Part shown: positions 35,011 through 43,568 of the stretch, one piece after another
How positions within the stretch are numbered: position 1 is the stretch's first letter
Layout: the number at the start of each line of letters is the position of its first letter
Source: Azospirillum oryzae
GTDB lineage: Bacteria > Pseudomonadota > Alphaproteobacteria > Azospirillales > Azospirillaceae
Assembly: GCF_900177515.1 (NCBI RefSeq)
Contig: NZ_FXAK01000007.1
Span: forward strand, 62,001 to 126,000
DNA length: 64,000 bases
Direction of reading: 5' to 3'
The notes under the pieces: generated by a model
Seen by the model: only the letters and a program-made list of their open reading frames with translations
The model's database searches: none
What the model was told of the DNA's origin: nothing
Translations under genes and position numbers: made by a program

Positions 35011-36156
35011 TCAGGCGGGCCGGACCGACTCCTCCAGAACGGCGCGCACGGCGGCGGCATCGACGTCGCGGCGGGTGAAGGCGTTGCCGATGCGGTCGGC
35101 CAGGATGAAGGTGATACGGCCGTCCTGCACCTTCTTGTCCTTGGCCATCGACTTCACCAGCCCATCGACGTCCCAGGCGACGCCGGGGATGTCGGCCGGG
35201 CGCACCGGCAGGCCGACCTCGGCCAGATGGGCGCGGGCGCGCCGGGCATCCTCGGCCGGGCACAGGCCCAGCCGGACCGACAGGTCGAAGGCCAGGACCA
35301 TGCCGATCGCCACCGCCTCGCCATGCAGCAGGGTCTGGCCGAAGCCGGTCGCCGCCTCCAGCGCATGGCCGAAGGTGTGGCCCAGGTTCAGCAGCGCGCG
35401 GTCGCCGCTCTCGCGCTCGTCCACCCCGACGATGTCGGCCTTGGCGCGGCAGCTGACCGTCACCGCATGGCGCCGGGCGTCGCTGTCGCCGTCCACCACG
35501 CGCCGGCCGTTCTGCTCCAGCCACGCGAAGAAGTCGGGCTGGCGGATCAGGCCGTATTTCACCACCTCGGCATAGCCGGCCAGCACCTCGCGGCGGGGCA
35601 GGGTGTCCAGCGTGGCGGTGTCGGCAATGACCAGGCGCGGCTGGTGGAAGGCGCCGATCAGGTTCTTGCCGTGGCGGCTGTTGATGCCGGTCTTGCCGCC
35701 GACCGAGCTGTCGACCTGGCTCAGCAGCGTCGTCGGCACCTGGATGAAGTCGATGCCGCGCAAAGCCGACGCCGCGGCGAAGCCGGTGATGTCGCCGATC
35801 ACCCCGCCGCCCAGCGCCAGCAGGACGGTCGACCGCTCGATGCCACGGCCCAGGATGTCGTCCATCAGCTGCTGGAAATGGGCGAAGTCCTTGGTCTTCT
35901 CGCCGGCTGGCAGGACGATGGCCGGCTGCGGCGCGATCCCCGCCGCCTGCATCGCCGCGTTCAGCCTGTCCAGATGCAGCGGCGCCACGTTGGCGTCGGT
36001 CACCACGATCGGCGCCCGGCCGCGGGTGACGGCGGCGATGCGCTCGCCGGACTGGGCCAGCACGCCGTCGCCGACCAGGATGTCGTAGCTGCGGGCGCCA
36101 AGCTCCAGGCGGACGGTGTCGATAGCGGCCGGGGTGGTGGCGGAGACGGAGGTCAT
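35011..36156 (-). CDS. aroB: 3-dehydroquinate synthase
   Basis: This NAD- and zinc-dependent enzyme converts DAHP to 3-dehydroquinate, step two of the shikimate pathway. The 381-residue protein has LPAGEKTKDFAHFQQLMDDI, ALGGGVIGDITGFAAASALR, DSSVGGKTGINSRHGKNLIG and zinc ligands in LNLGHTFGHALEA and LLHGEAVAIGM. The length is normal. It follows aroK by 50 bp in the same direction, a conserved pair. Confidence 0.96.
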   Translation of the reverse strand: MTSVSATTPAAIDTVRLELGARSYDILVGDGVLAQSGERIAAVTRGRAPIVVTDANVAPLHLDRLNAAMQAAGIAPQPAIVLPAGEKTKDFAHFQQLMDDILGRGIERSTVLLALGGGVIGDITGFAAASALRGIDFIQVPTTLLSQVDSSVGGKTGINSRHGKNLIGAFHQPRLVIADTATLDTLPRREVLAGYAEVVKYGLIRQPDFFAWLEQNGRRVVDGDSDARRHAVTVSCRAKADIVGVDERESGDRALLNLGHTFGHALEAATGFGQTLLHGEAVAIGMVLAFDLSVRLGLCPAEDARRARAHLAEVGLPVRPADIPGVAWDVDGLVKSMAKDKKVQDGRITFILADRIGNAFTRRDVDAAAVRAVLEESVRPA

Positions 36157-36206
36157 CGGGGCAGTCCGCGAAGCTGGTGGTTCAGGAAAAGGATGGGAAC
36201 AGCGGG

Positions 36207-36875
36207 TCAGGAGGCGTCTGTCTTGGAAGCGTCGCTCTTGCCGGGCCGTCCGCCGCGCGGCGCACGGTGGGGAAGCTGGACGCCGAAATGCGCCTCCAGC
36301 GCGTCGATCACCAGCTCCACCGTCACGTCGGGCGGGCGTTCGTCGCTGACCACGGTCAGGTCGGCCTCGGCATAGATGGGATAGCGCTGCTCCATCAGCC
36401 GGCCCAGGATGGCGCGCGGGTCGCCCTGGTTCAGGATCGGGCGGTGGGTGCGCCGGGCGGTGCGGGCGACCAGCACGTCCAGCTCGGCGCGCAGCCAGAC
36501 CGACACGCCGTGCTCGCGGATGGCGGCCCGGGTCTCCGGGTCCATGAAGGCGCCGCCGCCGGTCGCCAGGATATGCACCGGCTCGTCCTTCACCAGACGG
36601 CTGATGATGCGGCGTTCGACGGAACGGAAGACCGGTTCGCCGTCACGGGCAAAGATTTCGGCGATGGTGCAGCCGGCCGCCGCCTCGATCTCGGTGTCGG
36701 CGTCGCGGAAGGGCAGGTGCAGGCGCGTCGCCAGCCGGCGCCCGATGGCGCTCTTGCCGGCCCCCATCAGCCCGACCAGCACCACGGTGCGCGGCAGCAG
36801 CGGCTCCGCATCCTCCGCCGCACCCGTGCCCGGACCTTGGGCCGTCATTGCCTTGCGCAGTCCCATCACATCCAT
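36207..36875 (-). CDS. aroK: shikimate kinase
   Basis: This enzyme phosphorylates shikimate at the 3-hydroxyl using ATP. P-loop GLMGAGKS, DADTEIEAAAGCTIAEIFAR (shikimate Asp), FRSVERRIISRL, ATGGGAFMDPETRAAIREHG and RPILNQGDPR are all typical. The frame stays open for more than 1.5 kb upstream without coding character. I placed the start at 36875, which gives 222 residues; 36866 and 36848 are alternatives. The C-terminal 30 residues are basic and unconserved. Confidence 0.93.
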   Translation of the reverse strand: MDVMGLRKAMTAQGPGTGAAEDAEPLLPRTVVLVGLMGAGKSAIGRRLATRLHLPFRDADTEIEAAAGCTIAEIFARDGEPVFRSVERRIISRLVKDEPVHILATGGGAFMDPETRAAIREHGVSVWLRAELDVLVARTARRTHRPILNQGDPRAILGRLMEQRYPIYAEADLTVVSDERPPDVTVELVIDALEAHFGVQLPHRAPRGGRPGKSDASKTDAS

Positions 36876-37198
36876 CCGATCCGCCACCCGTGCCCTTCGA
36901 TGCCGGCGGGCCCATGTCCCCGCCCGATGTCCCCGCCGGCCGTCACACCGCTGAAACAGACAACACTCATACCCGCCGACAGCTGGCCGGCACAAGCGCC
37001 CCGGCCTTGTCCGAAGATCGGGTGGACGGGTTGCGCCGCGGTCCGACCTGTGGCTACACTGCGCCGCCTCCCGGTCCCCGGCCGGGGCCGCGGATGCTTT
37101 AGCAGAAAAGCCATTGCTTGTCCCAAGCCCTGCGGCTGCAGGGCGTGGTAGCTCCGCTCCGCTCCTCCGTTCTTCCGACACAACACGTCCCTGGTGCC
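36876..37198. other. divergent promoter region between aroK and the small membrane gene
   Basis: No gene is supported here. The stretch must contain the aroK-aroB promoter on the minus strand and that of the rightward pair; the rightward candidate is listed separately. Confidence 0.5.
37031..37060 (+). promoter_or_regulatory. candidate promoter of the 37199-39206 gene pair
   Basis: TTGCGC (37031-37036) and TACACT (37055-37060) have an 18-bp spacer. This is a consensus match only. Confidence 0.35.
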
Positions 37199-37339
37199 AT
37201 GAGCCGGTTTCTCTCGATCCTCTTCGTCCTGCTGTTGCTGGTGATCGCCGGTGGCATGGTGTTCCTCGCCTCGTGGGACCTGCCGGCTCCGTCGAAAACG
37301 GTGGAGAAGGTCCTGCCGGATGAGCGCTTCCCGCGCTGA
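37199..37339 (+). CDS. 46-residue single-pass membrane protein
   Basis: The protein is MSRFLSILFVLLLLVIAGGM continuing to a short charged periplasmic end (PAPSKTVEKVLPDERFPR). It has one membrane helix at residues 4-24 with Arg-3 at the cytoplasmic end. It overlaps the following gene's start by 20 bp, suggesting coupled translation. It is not recognised; too small for a family call, but the composition is convincing. Confidence 0.6.
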   Translation: MSRFLSILFVLLLLVIAGGMVFLASWDLPAPSKTVEKVLPDERFPR

Positions 37340-39206
37340 ACCCCGACCATCGGCCGGGGGTGTCCCCCGAATCGCGGTTCGGCTGCTGGCCGGGCTGCTG
37401 GCGGCCGGCTGGGCCGTGGGCTGGGACATGTCCGCCGCCGCTCAGGCCCTCGGCCCGCCGATCCGGCTGACGCCCGATGTGGCGACGCCCGCGCCCGCTC
37501 CGGTGCCCGCTCCGGCTGTCGTGCCGGCCTATCCGCCCGTGGTGACCCCGCCGCCCGCCGTCTCCCCGGTGGTGGCGCGGCCGGCACCCGTCGCGCGCGA
37601 GGCGCTGGGTGCGCCCGACCCCGACGGCGCCGGTACCCTCAGCGGCGTGCAGGGGCTGGGCGGCGATCCCTGGCGCGGCATCGGCCGGGCGGAGCTTCTG
37701 CCCCTGATCGCCGCGCTTCCGGTCGACACCCCGTCGCCCACCGTGAAGGCGCTGGAGCGCCGGCTGCTGCTGAGCGCCGGCTCCCCCGCCGTCGCGACGG
37801 GTGAGGCGCCGCCACCCCGCCGGTTCGGTGCCCTGCGCATCGAGAAGCTGGCGCGGCTGGGCGACCCCGCCGGGGCGGCCGAACTGGCCGACCTGCTGCC
37901 GGCGGCGCTGGCGGCCGACGAGCCGGCGGCCAGGGCGCTGACCGATGCGGAGCTGGTGCGCGGCGGCCTGGACTGCACGCGGGCGCTGGCCCGCGGCCGG
38001 AGCTTCGCCTCCGCCTATTGGACCCGGCTGGCCCTGTTCTGCCATGCCCGCGTCGGCGACCGGGCCGGCACCGACGAGGCGCTGGCCACGCTGCGCGGCG
38101 CCGGCCGGCGGTCCGACCCGTTCCTGCTGGTAGCCGAGGCGCTGGCCGGCGCCGCACCGCCGCCGGCCCGGATGCTGTCCCTGCAGGGCGATGGCGAGGG
38201 GCCGGCGCTGCTGCTCGCCGCCATGCGCACCGCGCGGATCGGCGTGCCGCCCGACCGGCTGCCGCTGGACAACCCGCCGGCGCTGGCCGCCATCGCCACC
38301 AACCCCTCCACCGATCCCACCACCCGCGCCGCCGCCGGCGAACGGGCGGCGGCCTCGCTGTTCCTCGACGCCCGCCAGCTGACGGACCTCTATGCCCAGG
38401 TGCCGGCGGTGGGGGACGAGCTGCTGCGGGTGCGCGACATCGCCCAACGCGACCGCAGCACCCGCACCCGTGCCCTGGTCCATCAGGCGATGGCGGCGGC
38501 GATGGACGGCCGGCGCCGCGTCGCGCTGGCCGCTCTGGCGGTGGAACTGGTCGATCCGCGCCTGCGCGCCGGGCCGGTCGGCAATGCCGCCGCCGGGCTG
38601 CTCGACAGCCTGTCGCCGAGCGGTGACGCCGCGGCGCTGGCCCCGGCGGCGGCACGACTCTATTACGCGCTCGGCCGGCTCGACCAGGCGCGGCGCTGGC
38701 AGGATCTGGCGCTGCGCAGCGGGCGGAGCGCCGACACCGCCTGGCTGTGGCCGCTCTCCGTGGTCGCTACCGGGCGGGGAGCCGAGGATCCGCGCGCGCT
38801 GACGGCGTGGCTGGACGAGGCGCTGCGCGGCGCCGACCCCCTTGCCCGCAACCGCATCGCCGGTCAGCTGGCGCTTCTCCAGGCCATCGGAGTGGCGATC
38901 CCGGACGAGGCGTGGATGAAGGCCACCGACGGCGCCGGCCCGCCCAGCGGCAGCGATGCCGGCGTCGATCCGGCGCTGTGGCAGCGGCTGGGCGACGCCG
39001 CGGCCGGCGGACGCATCGGCGAGACGGTGGCCGTCGCCCTGCTGCTGATGGGGGAGGCCGGACCCGCCGCCCTGCCGCCGGTCGTCACCGCCCGCGTGGC
39101 GGCCAACCTGAAGGCGATCGGGCTGGAGCCGGACGCCCGCGCGCTGGTCCGCGAGGCGATGGCCGCCATCGCCGGCCCTTCCACGCCCATCTCACCCGCC
39201 GAATGA
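37320..39206 (+). CDS. exported alpha-helical repeat-like protein of unknown function
   Basis: The 628-residue protein has a signal peptide at about residues 18-42 (AVRLLAGLLAAGWAVGWDMS, cleavage near AAAQA). A proline/valine-rich linker of about 50 residues follows. The rest is alanine-rich helical sequence resembling solenoid repeats, with no motif I can name (for example ARLYYALGRLDQARRWQDLA, a TPR-like pair). It is probably a periplasmic scaffold. It is coupled to the small membrane protein and lies 42 bp before xerD in the same direction. Confidence 0.75.
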   Translation: MSASRAEPRPSAGGVPRIAVRLLAGLLAAGWAVGWDMSAAAQALGPPIRLTPDVATPAPAPVPAPAVVPAYPPVVTPPPAVSPVVARPAPVAREALGAPDPDGAGTLSGVQGLGGDPWRGIGRAELLPLIAALPVDTPSPTVKALERRLLLSAGSPAVATGEAPPPRRFGALRIEKLARLGDPAGAAELADLLPAALAADEPAARALTDAELVRGGLDCTRALARGRSFASAYWTRLALFCHARVGDRAGTDEALATLRGAGRRSDPFLLVAEALAGAAPPPARMLSLQGDGEGPALLLAAMRTARIGVPPDRLPLDNPPALAAIATNPSTDPTTRAAAGERAAASLFLDARQLTDLYAQVPAVGDELLRVRDIAQRDRSTRTRALVHQAMAAAMDGRRRVALAALAVELVDPRLRAGPVGNAAAGLLDSLSPSGDAAALAPAAARLYYALGRLDQARRWQDLALRSGRSADTAWLWPLSVVATGRGAEDPRALTAWLDEALRGADPLARNRIAGQLALLQAIGVAIPDEAWMKATDGAGPPSGSDAGVDPALWQRLGDAAAGGRIGETVAVALLLMGEAGPAALPPVVTARVAANLKAIGLEPDARALVREAMAAIAGPSTPISPAE

Positions 39207-39248
39207 CCTCATGCCCGGGGAACCCACCACAACCATGACGCCGACACC

Positions 39249-40274
39249 ATGACCGGCAGCAAGTCCCTTACCAAGGCGACCGGCAAACCCGGTGCCAAAC
39301 GCCGCGGCCGGCCGTGCAAGCCGCGCACGCTCGCCACCTCCCCGCATCTGGACGCCTTCCTCGACATGCTGACAGCGGAGCGCGGGGCGGCAGTGAACAC
39401 CCGGCTGGCCTATGAGCGCGACCTTGCCGACCTCGGCCGCTGGCTTGCCCAGCGCAGCGTGGCGCTGGAGGCGGCCGGGACGGAGGACCTCCGCGCCTAT
39501 CTGGCGGTGCAGAGCAAGGACGGCGCCCCCCGCACCGTGGCGCGGCGGCTGTCGGCGATGCGGCAGTTCTACCGTTTCCTGCTGTCCGAAGGCCGCCGTG
39601 TGGACGATCCGGCCTCGCCGCTCGACAGCCCCAAGCAGGGCCGCCCGCTGCCCAAGATCCTGACGGAGGCGGAGGTCGGCGCCATGCTGTCCACCGCCGA
39701 GGCGCGCGGCGGGCCGGAGGGCTTGCGGCTGGTGGCGCTGCTGGAGGTGCTCTACGCCACCGGCCTGCGCGTGTCGGAACTGGTCGGCCTGCCGATGACC
39801 GCGATCATGCGCGACGGCCGTGGCCTGTTGGTGCGCGGCAAGGGCGGCAAGGAGCGGATGGTGCCGCTGTCCGACCCGGCGCTGGCGGCATTGGCCGGCT
39901 ACATCCCGTTCCGCGGCCATTTCATCCCGCCGATCGCGGGTGCGGAGGCCGGACACAGCCCCTTCCTGTTCCCGTCACGCAGCTCCGCCGAAGGGCACCT
40001 GACGCGCCAGCGTTTCGCCCAGCTGTTGAAGCAACTGGCCATCGACTCCCACATCGACCCGGAGAAGGTCAGCCCGCACGTCCTGCGCCACGCCTTCGCC
40101 ACCCATCTGCTCGACCATGGCGCCGACCTGCGCTCCGTCCAGAAGATGCTGGGCCATGCCGACATCGCGACCACGCAGATCTACACCCATGTGGTGACGG
40201 AACGGCTGAAGAAGGTCATGCACGACCACCACCCGCTGGCGCGGCGCAAAGTGGAAGAGCCGTCGGAGGGGTAG
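39249..40274 (+). CDS. xerD: tyrosine recombinase XerD
   Basis: This site-specific recombinase resolves chromosome dimers at dif with XerC and FtsK. The 341-residue protein has a basic 30-residue N-terminal extension, then the SAM-like core-binding domain (LTAERGAAVNTRLAYERDLA). The catalytic domain has Arg in ATGLRVSELVG, Lys in VRGKGGKERMVPL, HVLRHAFATHLLDHGADLRS, LGHADIATTQ and nucleophile Tyr in IYTHV. All catalytic residues are present. No dif-like site or integrated element is seen next to it. Confidence 0.95.
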   Translation: MTGSKSLTKATGKPGAKRRGRPCKPRTLATSPHLDAFLDMLTAERGAAVNTRLAYERDLADLGRWLAQRSVALEAAGTEDLRAYLAVQSKDGAPRTVARRLSAMRQFYRFLLSEGRRVDDPASPLDSPKQGRPLPKILTEAEVGAMLSTAEARGGPEGLRLVALLEVLYATGLRVSELVGLPMTAIMRDGRGLLVRGKGGKERMVPLSDPALAALAGYIPFRGHFIPPIAGAEAGHSPFLFPSRSSAEGHLTRQRFAQLLKQLAIDSHIDPEKVSPHVLRHAFATHLLDHGADLRSVQKMLGHADIATTQIYTHVVTERLKKVMHDHHPLARRKVEEPSEG

Positions 40275-40295
40275 GGGAGGTAAGGATGGAGGTTA

Positions 40296-40328
40296 GGTGG
40301 GGGCAATCGAAGCCGACACTTGCCCACC
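40296..40328. terminator. hairpin between convergent xerD and PHA-system gene
   Basis: GGTGGGGGCAA (40296-40306) pairs with TTGCCCACC (40320-40328), leaving two bulged G. It lies just after the xerD stop and before the convergent gene end, so it may serve both strands. No T-run. Confidence 0.45.
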
Positions 40329-40333
40329 AGCCC

Positions 40334-40645
40334 CTACTTCTTCTCCAGCATCAGCGTGCCCTGGCGGGTCACCTTGTTCTTGATCTTGTCGGCCAGCAGC
40401 GCCAGCGCCCAGGGCAGTTGCACCTCCATCTCGACGCTGTCGTCCAGCACGTCGATGTGGCCGGCGATGGTCTGGGCCAGGGCCACGACGCGGAAGTTCA
40501 GGCGGTCGTCGGTCCAGCTGTCGTCGACGCTGGCCGCCACGGCGCTCAGGCGCGCCCGCACCTCGCCCATGCCGTCGACCAGCCGGCGCTTGGCCTCCGC
40601 CCGGCCGAGCGAATGGGGGATGGACAGGGTCAGGGGCTTCGGCAT
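40334..40645 (-). CDS. polyhydroxyalkanoic acid system family protein
   Basis: The 103-residue protein has the family start PLTLSIPHSLGRAEAKRRLV, then RVVALAQTIAGHIDVLDDSV, and ends PWALALLADKIKNKVTRQGT, the usual ending. Members are linked to polyhydroxyalkanoate granules in some bacteria but are also widespread without that link, and the function is not proven. GGAG lies before the start. It lies downstream of the pterin dehydratase gene on the same strand. Confidence 0.85.
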   Translation of the reverse strand: MPKPLTLSIPHSLGRAEAKRRLVDGMGEVRARLSAVAASVDDSWTDDRLNFRVVALAQTIAGHIDVLDDSVEMEVQLPWALALLADKIKNKVTRQGTLMLEKK

Positions 40646-40678
40646 GGTCGGCGGCTCCGCACGTCACAGGGATAGGGT

Positions 40679-40698
40679 AACGCCCGCAAGCGGGCGTT
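40679..40698 (-). terminator. strong hairpin after the pterin dehydratase gene
   Basis: AACGCCCGC and GCGGGCGTT form a perfect inverted repeat with a two-base centre (about 8 pairs with a CAAG loop). It lies about 20 bp after the stop at 40718 on the minus strand. No T-run follows, so termination is inferred. Confidence 0.55.
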
Positions 40699-40717
40699 GG
40701 GTCCCGAACCCATGCCC

Positions 40718-41020
40718 TCAGCGGTCGTGCAGCGGCGCCATCTGGTCCAGGCGGTGGGCGAAGTCGATGTCGGCCTGGGTCACGGCGTCGGCGCTGCGGG
40801 TGTAGAGGATCACCTCCACCCGGCCGACGTCGTTGAACCATTCGGGATGGTGGCCGGTCTTCTCGGCCAGCAAGGCGACCTGGGTCATGAAGCCCCAGGC
40901 GGCCGGGAAATCGGCGAAATGGTAGGTCTTGCGGATGGCGTCGCGCTCCAACACCTCCGCCCAGCCGTGCAGTTCCTTCAGGGCCGTCTGGCGGGGCACG
41001 CCGACAAGGCGATCGGACAT
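40718..41020 (-). CDS. phhB: 4a-hydroxytetrahydrobiopterin dehydratase
   Basis: This 100-residue pterin-4a-carbinolamine dehydratase regenerates the pterin cofactor after aromatic hydroxylation. The catalytic signature E-K-T-G-H-H-P-E-W is visible (AEKTGHHPEWFNDVGRVEVI), preceded by FADFPAAWGFMTQVALLAE and followed by the TQADIDFAHRLDQM end. No phenylalanine hydroxylase gene is adjacent. The start at 41020 fits family length. Confidence 0.93.
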   Translation of the reverse strand: MSDRLVGVPRQTALKELHGWAEVLERDAIRKTYHFADFPAAWGFMTQVALLAEKTGHHPEWFNDVGRVEVILYTRSADAVTQADIDFAHRLDQMAPLHDR

Positions 41021-41101
41021 GATGACCTCCCTTTCCTCAGTCACTCTTTTGCCTCCCGCAGCTTCTTGGCGAACGGGCGGCGGTTCGCTACCTTCTGCGG
41101 C

Positions 41102-41512
41102 ATGATACGGAAACCTTCAGGTCCCCATACGGTTCCGCCCACGGTCGAAGACCTGGAGCGCATGGCCGAAGAGGCGCTCGACACCATCCCGGCGGAGCTG
41201 CTCGCCCCGGTCGGGAACCTCGTCATCCATGTCGAGGATTTTCCCGATGAGGATACCGAGCGGGAGATGGAGCTGGAAAGCCCATTCGACCTGTTGGGGC
41301 TCTATCGGGGCGTGGATCTGACGCGGCAAAGCGTCGCCGACCTGCGCGGCGGGCCGGACATGATCTTCCTCTACCGCCGCCCGATCCTGGATTACTGGTG
41401 CGAGACGGGGGAGGAGCTTCCCGCCATCGTCCGCCATGTCCTGATCCACGAGATCGGCCACCATTTCGGCTTCTCCGACGAGGACATGGAGCGGATCGAG
41501 ACCATGGAGTAA
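41102..41512 (+). CDS. small zincin-type metallopeptidase family protein
   Basis: The 136-residue protein of the stand-alone zincin family has the motif HEIGHHFG (residues about 121-128) close to the C-terminus, with the third ligand probably acidic in SDEDMERI. The N-terminal part (PPTVEDLERMAEEALDTIPA, LLAPVGNLVIHVEDFPDED) is typical. It is common in alphaproteobacteria, and the substrate is unknown. It has no signal peptide. It is divergent from the pterin dehydratase gene. Confidence 0.9.
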   Translation: MIRKPSGPHTVPPTVEDLERMAEEALDTIPAELLAPVGNLVIHVEDFPDEDTEREMELESPFDLLGLYRGVDLTRQSVADLRGGPDMIFLYRRPILDYWCETGEELPAIVRHVLIHEIGHHFGFSDEDMERIETME

Positions 41513-41548
41513 GGCGGGGGAGTAGGGCGGGGGAGTAGGGCAGGCGGT

Positions 41549-42160
41549 TCAGCCGCCCAGCGCATCCGCCACCCGGCGGCGCAGGGCAGGCACCAGCTCC
41601 TCGTCGAACCAGGGGTTCCGGTTCAGCCAGCCGGTGTTGCGCCAGCTCGGGTGCGGCAGCGGCATGAAGGCCGGGCCATACTCCCGCCAGTTCGCCACCG
41701 TCTCCGTCATCGTCGCCTTGCGCCGCTCGCCGAGATAGCGCGCCTGGGCGTACTGCCCGACCAGCAGCGTCAGCCGCACGCCCGACAGAGCCTCCAGCAG
41801 CGGCGGGTGCCACAGCGGCGCGCATTCGGGCCGCGGCGGGTAATCGCCGCCCTTCGGCATGGTCCCGGGATAGCACAGCCCCATCGGCACCACGGCGATG
41901 CGGGATTCGTCGTAGAAGGCGGCGCGGTCCATCGCCAGCCACTTGCGCAGCCGGTCGCCGGAGGCGTCGTCCCAGGGGATGCCGCTGGCATGCACCCGCG
42001 CGCCGGGCGCCTGCCCGACGATCAGCAGGCTGGCGGTGGGGCTGCCGCGAAGGACCGGACGGCAGCCGTGGGGCAGCACCCCTGCGCACAGCGTGCAGGC
42101 GCGCGCCCTTGCGAACAGGCGGTCGAGATCCGAACCGCCCTCAACCGGTACATCAGACAA
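41549..42160 (-). CDS. uracil-DNA glycosylase superfamily protein
   Basis: The 203-residue protein has motif 1 LLIVGQAPGARVHASGIPWD, a Cys-containing N-terminus (ARACTLCAG) and motif 3 LPHPSWRNTGW. MPKGGDYPPRPECAPLWHPP is characteristic of this subgroup. It should remove uracil or related bases from DNA, but the subgroup is not the well-studied Ung type, so substrate range is open. Only two of the cysteines expected for an iron-sulfur cluster are obvious. It overlaps the sirtuin gene by 8 bp. Confidence 0.85.
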   Translation of the reverse strand: MSDVPVEGGSDLDRLFARARACTLCAGVLPHGCRPVLRGSPTASLLIVGQAPGARVHASGIPWDDASGDRLRKWLAMDRAAFYDESRIAVVPMGLCYPGTMPKGGDYPPRPECAPLWHPPLLEALSGVRLTLLVGQYAQARYLGERRKATMTETVANWREYGPAFMPLPHPSWRNTGWLNRNPWFDEELVPALRRRVADALGG

Positions 42161-42893
42161 GCGTCAGCAAATCCTGGACGAAGGCCGGCACCACCTGGGT
42201 CGCCGGGCCGTTGATCGAGCTGTGGAAATAGGAGGCGCCCTCCGACGGTTCCAGGTTCAGCTCGACCGTATAGGCGCCGGCCGACCGCGCCTCCGCCACG
42301 AAACCGGCGGCGGGATAGACATGGCCCGACGTGCCGATCGACACGAACAGGTCGCATTCCTCCAGCGCCCGCTGGATGCGCTCCATCTGATAGGGCATCT
42401 CGCCGAACCACACCACGTCGGGCCGCATGCCGCCCTTGCGCCCGCAGGTCAGGCAATGATCGTGCACCGACAGGTCGCCCCGCACCTCCGTCACCGTGCG
42501 GCAATGCAGGCAGAAGGCCTTCAGCAGCTCGCCATGCATGTGCAGCGGCGCAACAGACCCGCCCCGCTCGTGCAGATCGTCGATGTTCTGCGTCACCAGC
42601 AGGACCTCTCCCTTCCAGCGCCGCTCCAGCTCCGCCAGCGCCTTGTGCGCCGCGTTGGGCTGCACCGCCGGGTCGGCGAGACCGCGGCGGCGGTCGTTGT
42701 AGAAGCGGTGGACGAGGTCGGGGTTGCGCGCGAACCCCTCCGGCGTCGCCACATCCTCCAGATCGACCTGGCTCCAGATGCCGCCGGCGCAGCGGAAGGT
42801 GTCCAGCCCGGATTCCTTGGAAATCCCGGCCCCGGTCAGGATGACGATCGAGTCGGTCGGACGCAGTCGGTTGGTCAGCGCGGGTGAGGGCAT
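42153..42893 (-). CDS. cobB: NAD-dependent protein deacylase, sirtuin
   Basis: The 246-residue Sir2-family enzyme removes acyl groups from lysines with NAD. The NAD site ILTGAGISKESGLDTFR, TQNIDDLHERGG, the catalytic His in LHMHGELLKAFC and the zinc ribbon of four Cys (CLHCRTV and CLTCGRKGG) are complete. VVWFGEMPY shows the Tyr-x-x-Arg-like class III region partly (MPYQMERI), so desuccinylase activity is possible. It overlaps the downstream glycosylase gene by 8 bp. Confidence 0.94.
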   Translation of the reverse strand: MPSPALTNRLRPTDSIVILTGAGISKESGLDTFRCAGGIWSQVDLEDVATPEGFARNPDLVHRFYNDRRRGLADPAVQPNAAHKALAELERRWKGEVLLVTQNIDDLHERGGSVAPLHMHGELLKAFCLHCRTVTEVRGDLSVHDHCLTCGRKGGMRPDVVWFGEMPYQMERIQRALEECDLFVSIGTSGHVYPAAGFVAEARSAGAYTVELNLEPSEGASYFHSSINGPATQVVPAFVQDLLTLV

Positions 42894-43001
42894 GGCATTC
42901 CCTTAGCGGTTCGGAAACCGGTCACATGGAAAACTGCTGCGGCGTACGCTCGTCGCGCCCGGAAGTAAAGCCGCTGAAAAGAAAGAAGGGGGATACCGCA
43001 G

Positions 43002-43499
43002 GTGGTCAAGGTCCTGTTCGTCTGCACGGGCAACATCTGCCGCTCGCCCACCGCCGAGGGGGTGTTCCGCCATCTGGCAGAACGCGCCGGCCTCGGCGGT
43101 CATGTGATCGCCGACTCCGCCGGCACCCACGGCTATCACGTCGGCGAGCCGCCCGACCCGCGCACGCAAGCCGCGGCGCTGGCCCGCGGCGTCGACCTGT
43201 CGACCTTGCGCGCCCGCAAGGTGGCCGCGGCCGACTTCACCCGCTTCGACCTTATCCTGGCGATGGACCAGGGCCATCTGGCCCAGCTGCGCCGCCTCGC
43301 CCCGGCCGGCGCCACCGCGGCGCTGCGCCTGTTCCTGGACGATGCGCCTGGGCTGGAGGGGCGGGAGGTGCCCGACCCCTATTACGGCGGCGCCGACGGG
43401 TTCGAAGAGGTGCTGGACCTGTGCGAGGCCGGATCGCGCGGCCTGCTGGACCGCCTGTCGCGGGAATGCAGGTTTCCGATTCGCGAAAGCATGGGGTAA
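43002..43499 (+). CDS. low-molecular-weight protein-tyrosine phosphatase
   Basis: The 165-residue protein starts with GTG and runs straight into the P-loop FVCTGNICRSPTAEGVF (C-x5-R-S). The general-acid Asp lies in VPDPYYGGADGFEEVLDL near the C-terminus, so it looks active. Bacterial members act on tyrosine kinases in polysaccharide export or on arginine phosphate. No kinase gene is adjacent. GAAGGGGG lies upstream. Confidence 0.93.
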   Translation: MVKVLFVCTGNICRSPTAEGVFRHLAERAGLGGHVIADSAGTHGYHVGEPPDPRTQAAALARGVDLSTLRARKVAAADFTRFDLILAMDQGHLAQLRRLAPAGATAALRLFLDDAPGLEGREVPDPYYGGADGFEEVLDLCEAGSRGLLDRLSRECRFPIRESMG

Positions 43500-43568
43500 C
43501 GTGTCGCGGTTCCCCGGCCGCTTGGTCTATGCTGCCGGGACAAAGCCCATTCGGAGCATCCGTCAGCC

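Noticed and set aside
36876..38483. Upstream extension of the aroK frame to 758 codons as a possible fusion protein
   Set aside because: The extra part is antisense to the exported helical protein, lacks conserved residues, and aroK homologues start near 36875.
39249..40274. XerD gene as integrase of an integrated element
   Set aside because: Sequence is the housekeeping XerD type and no attachment site, tRNA target or phage genes are nearby.
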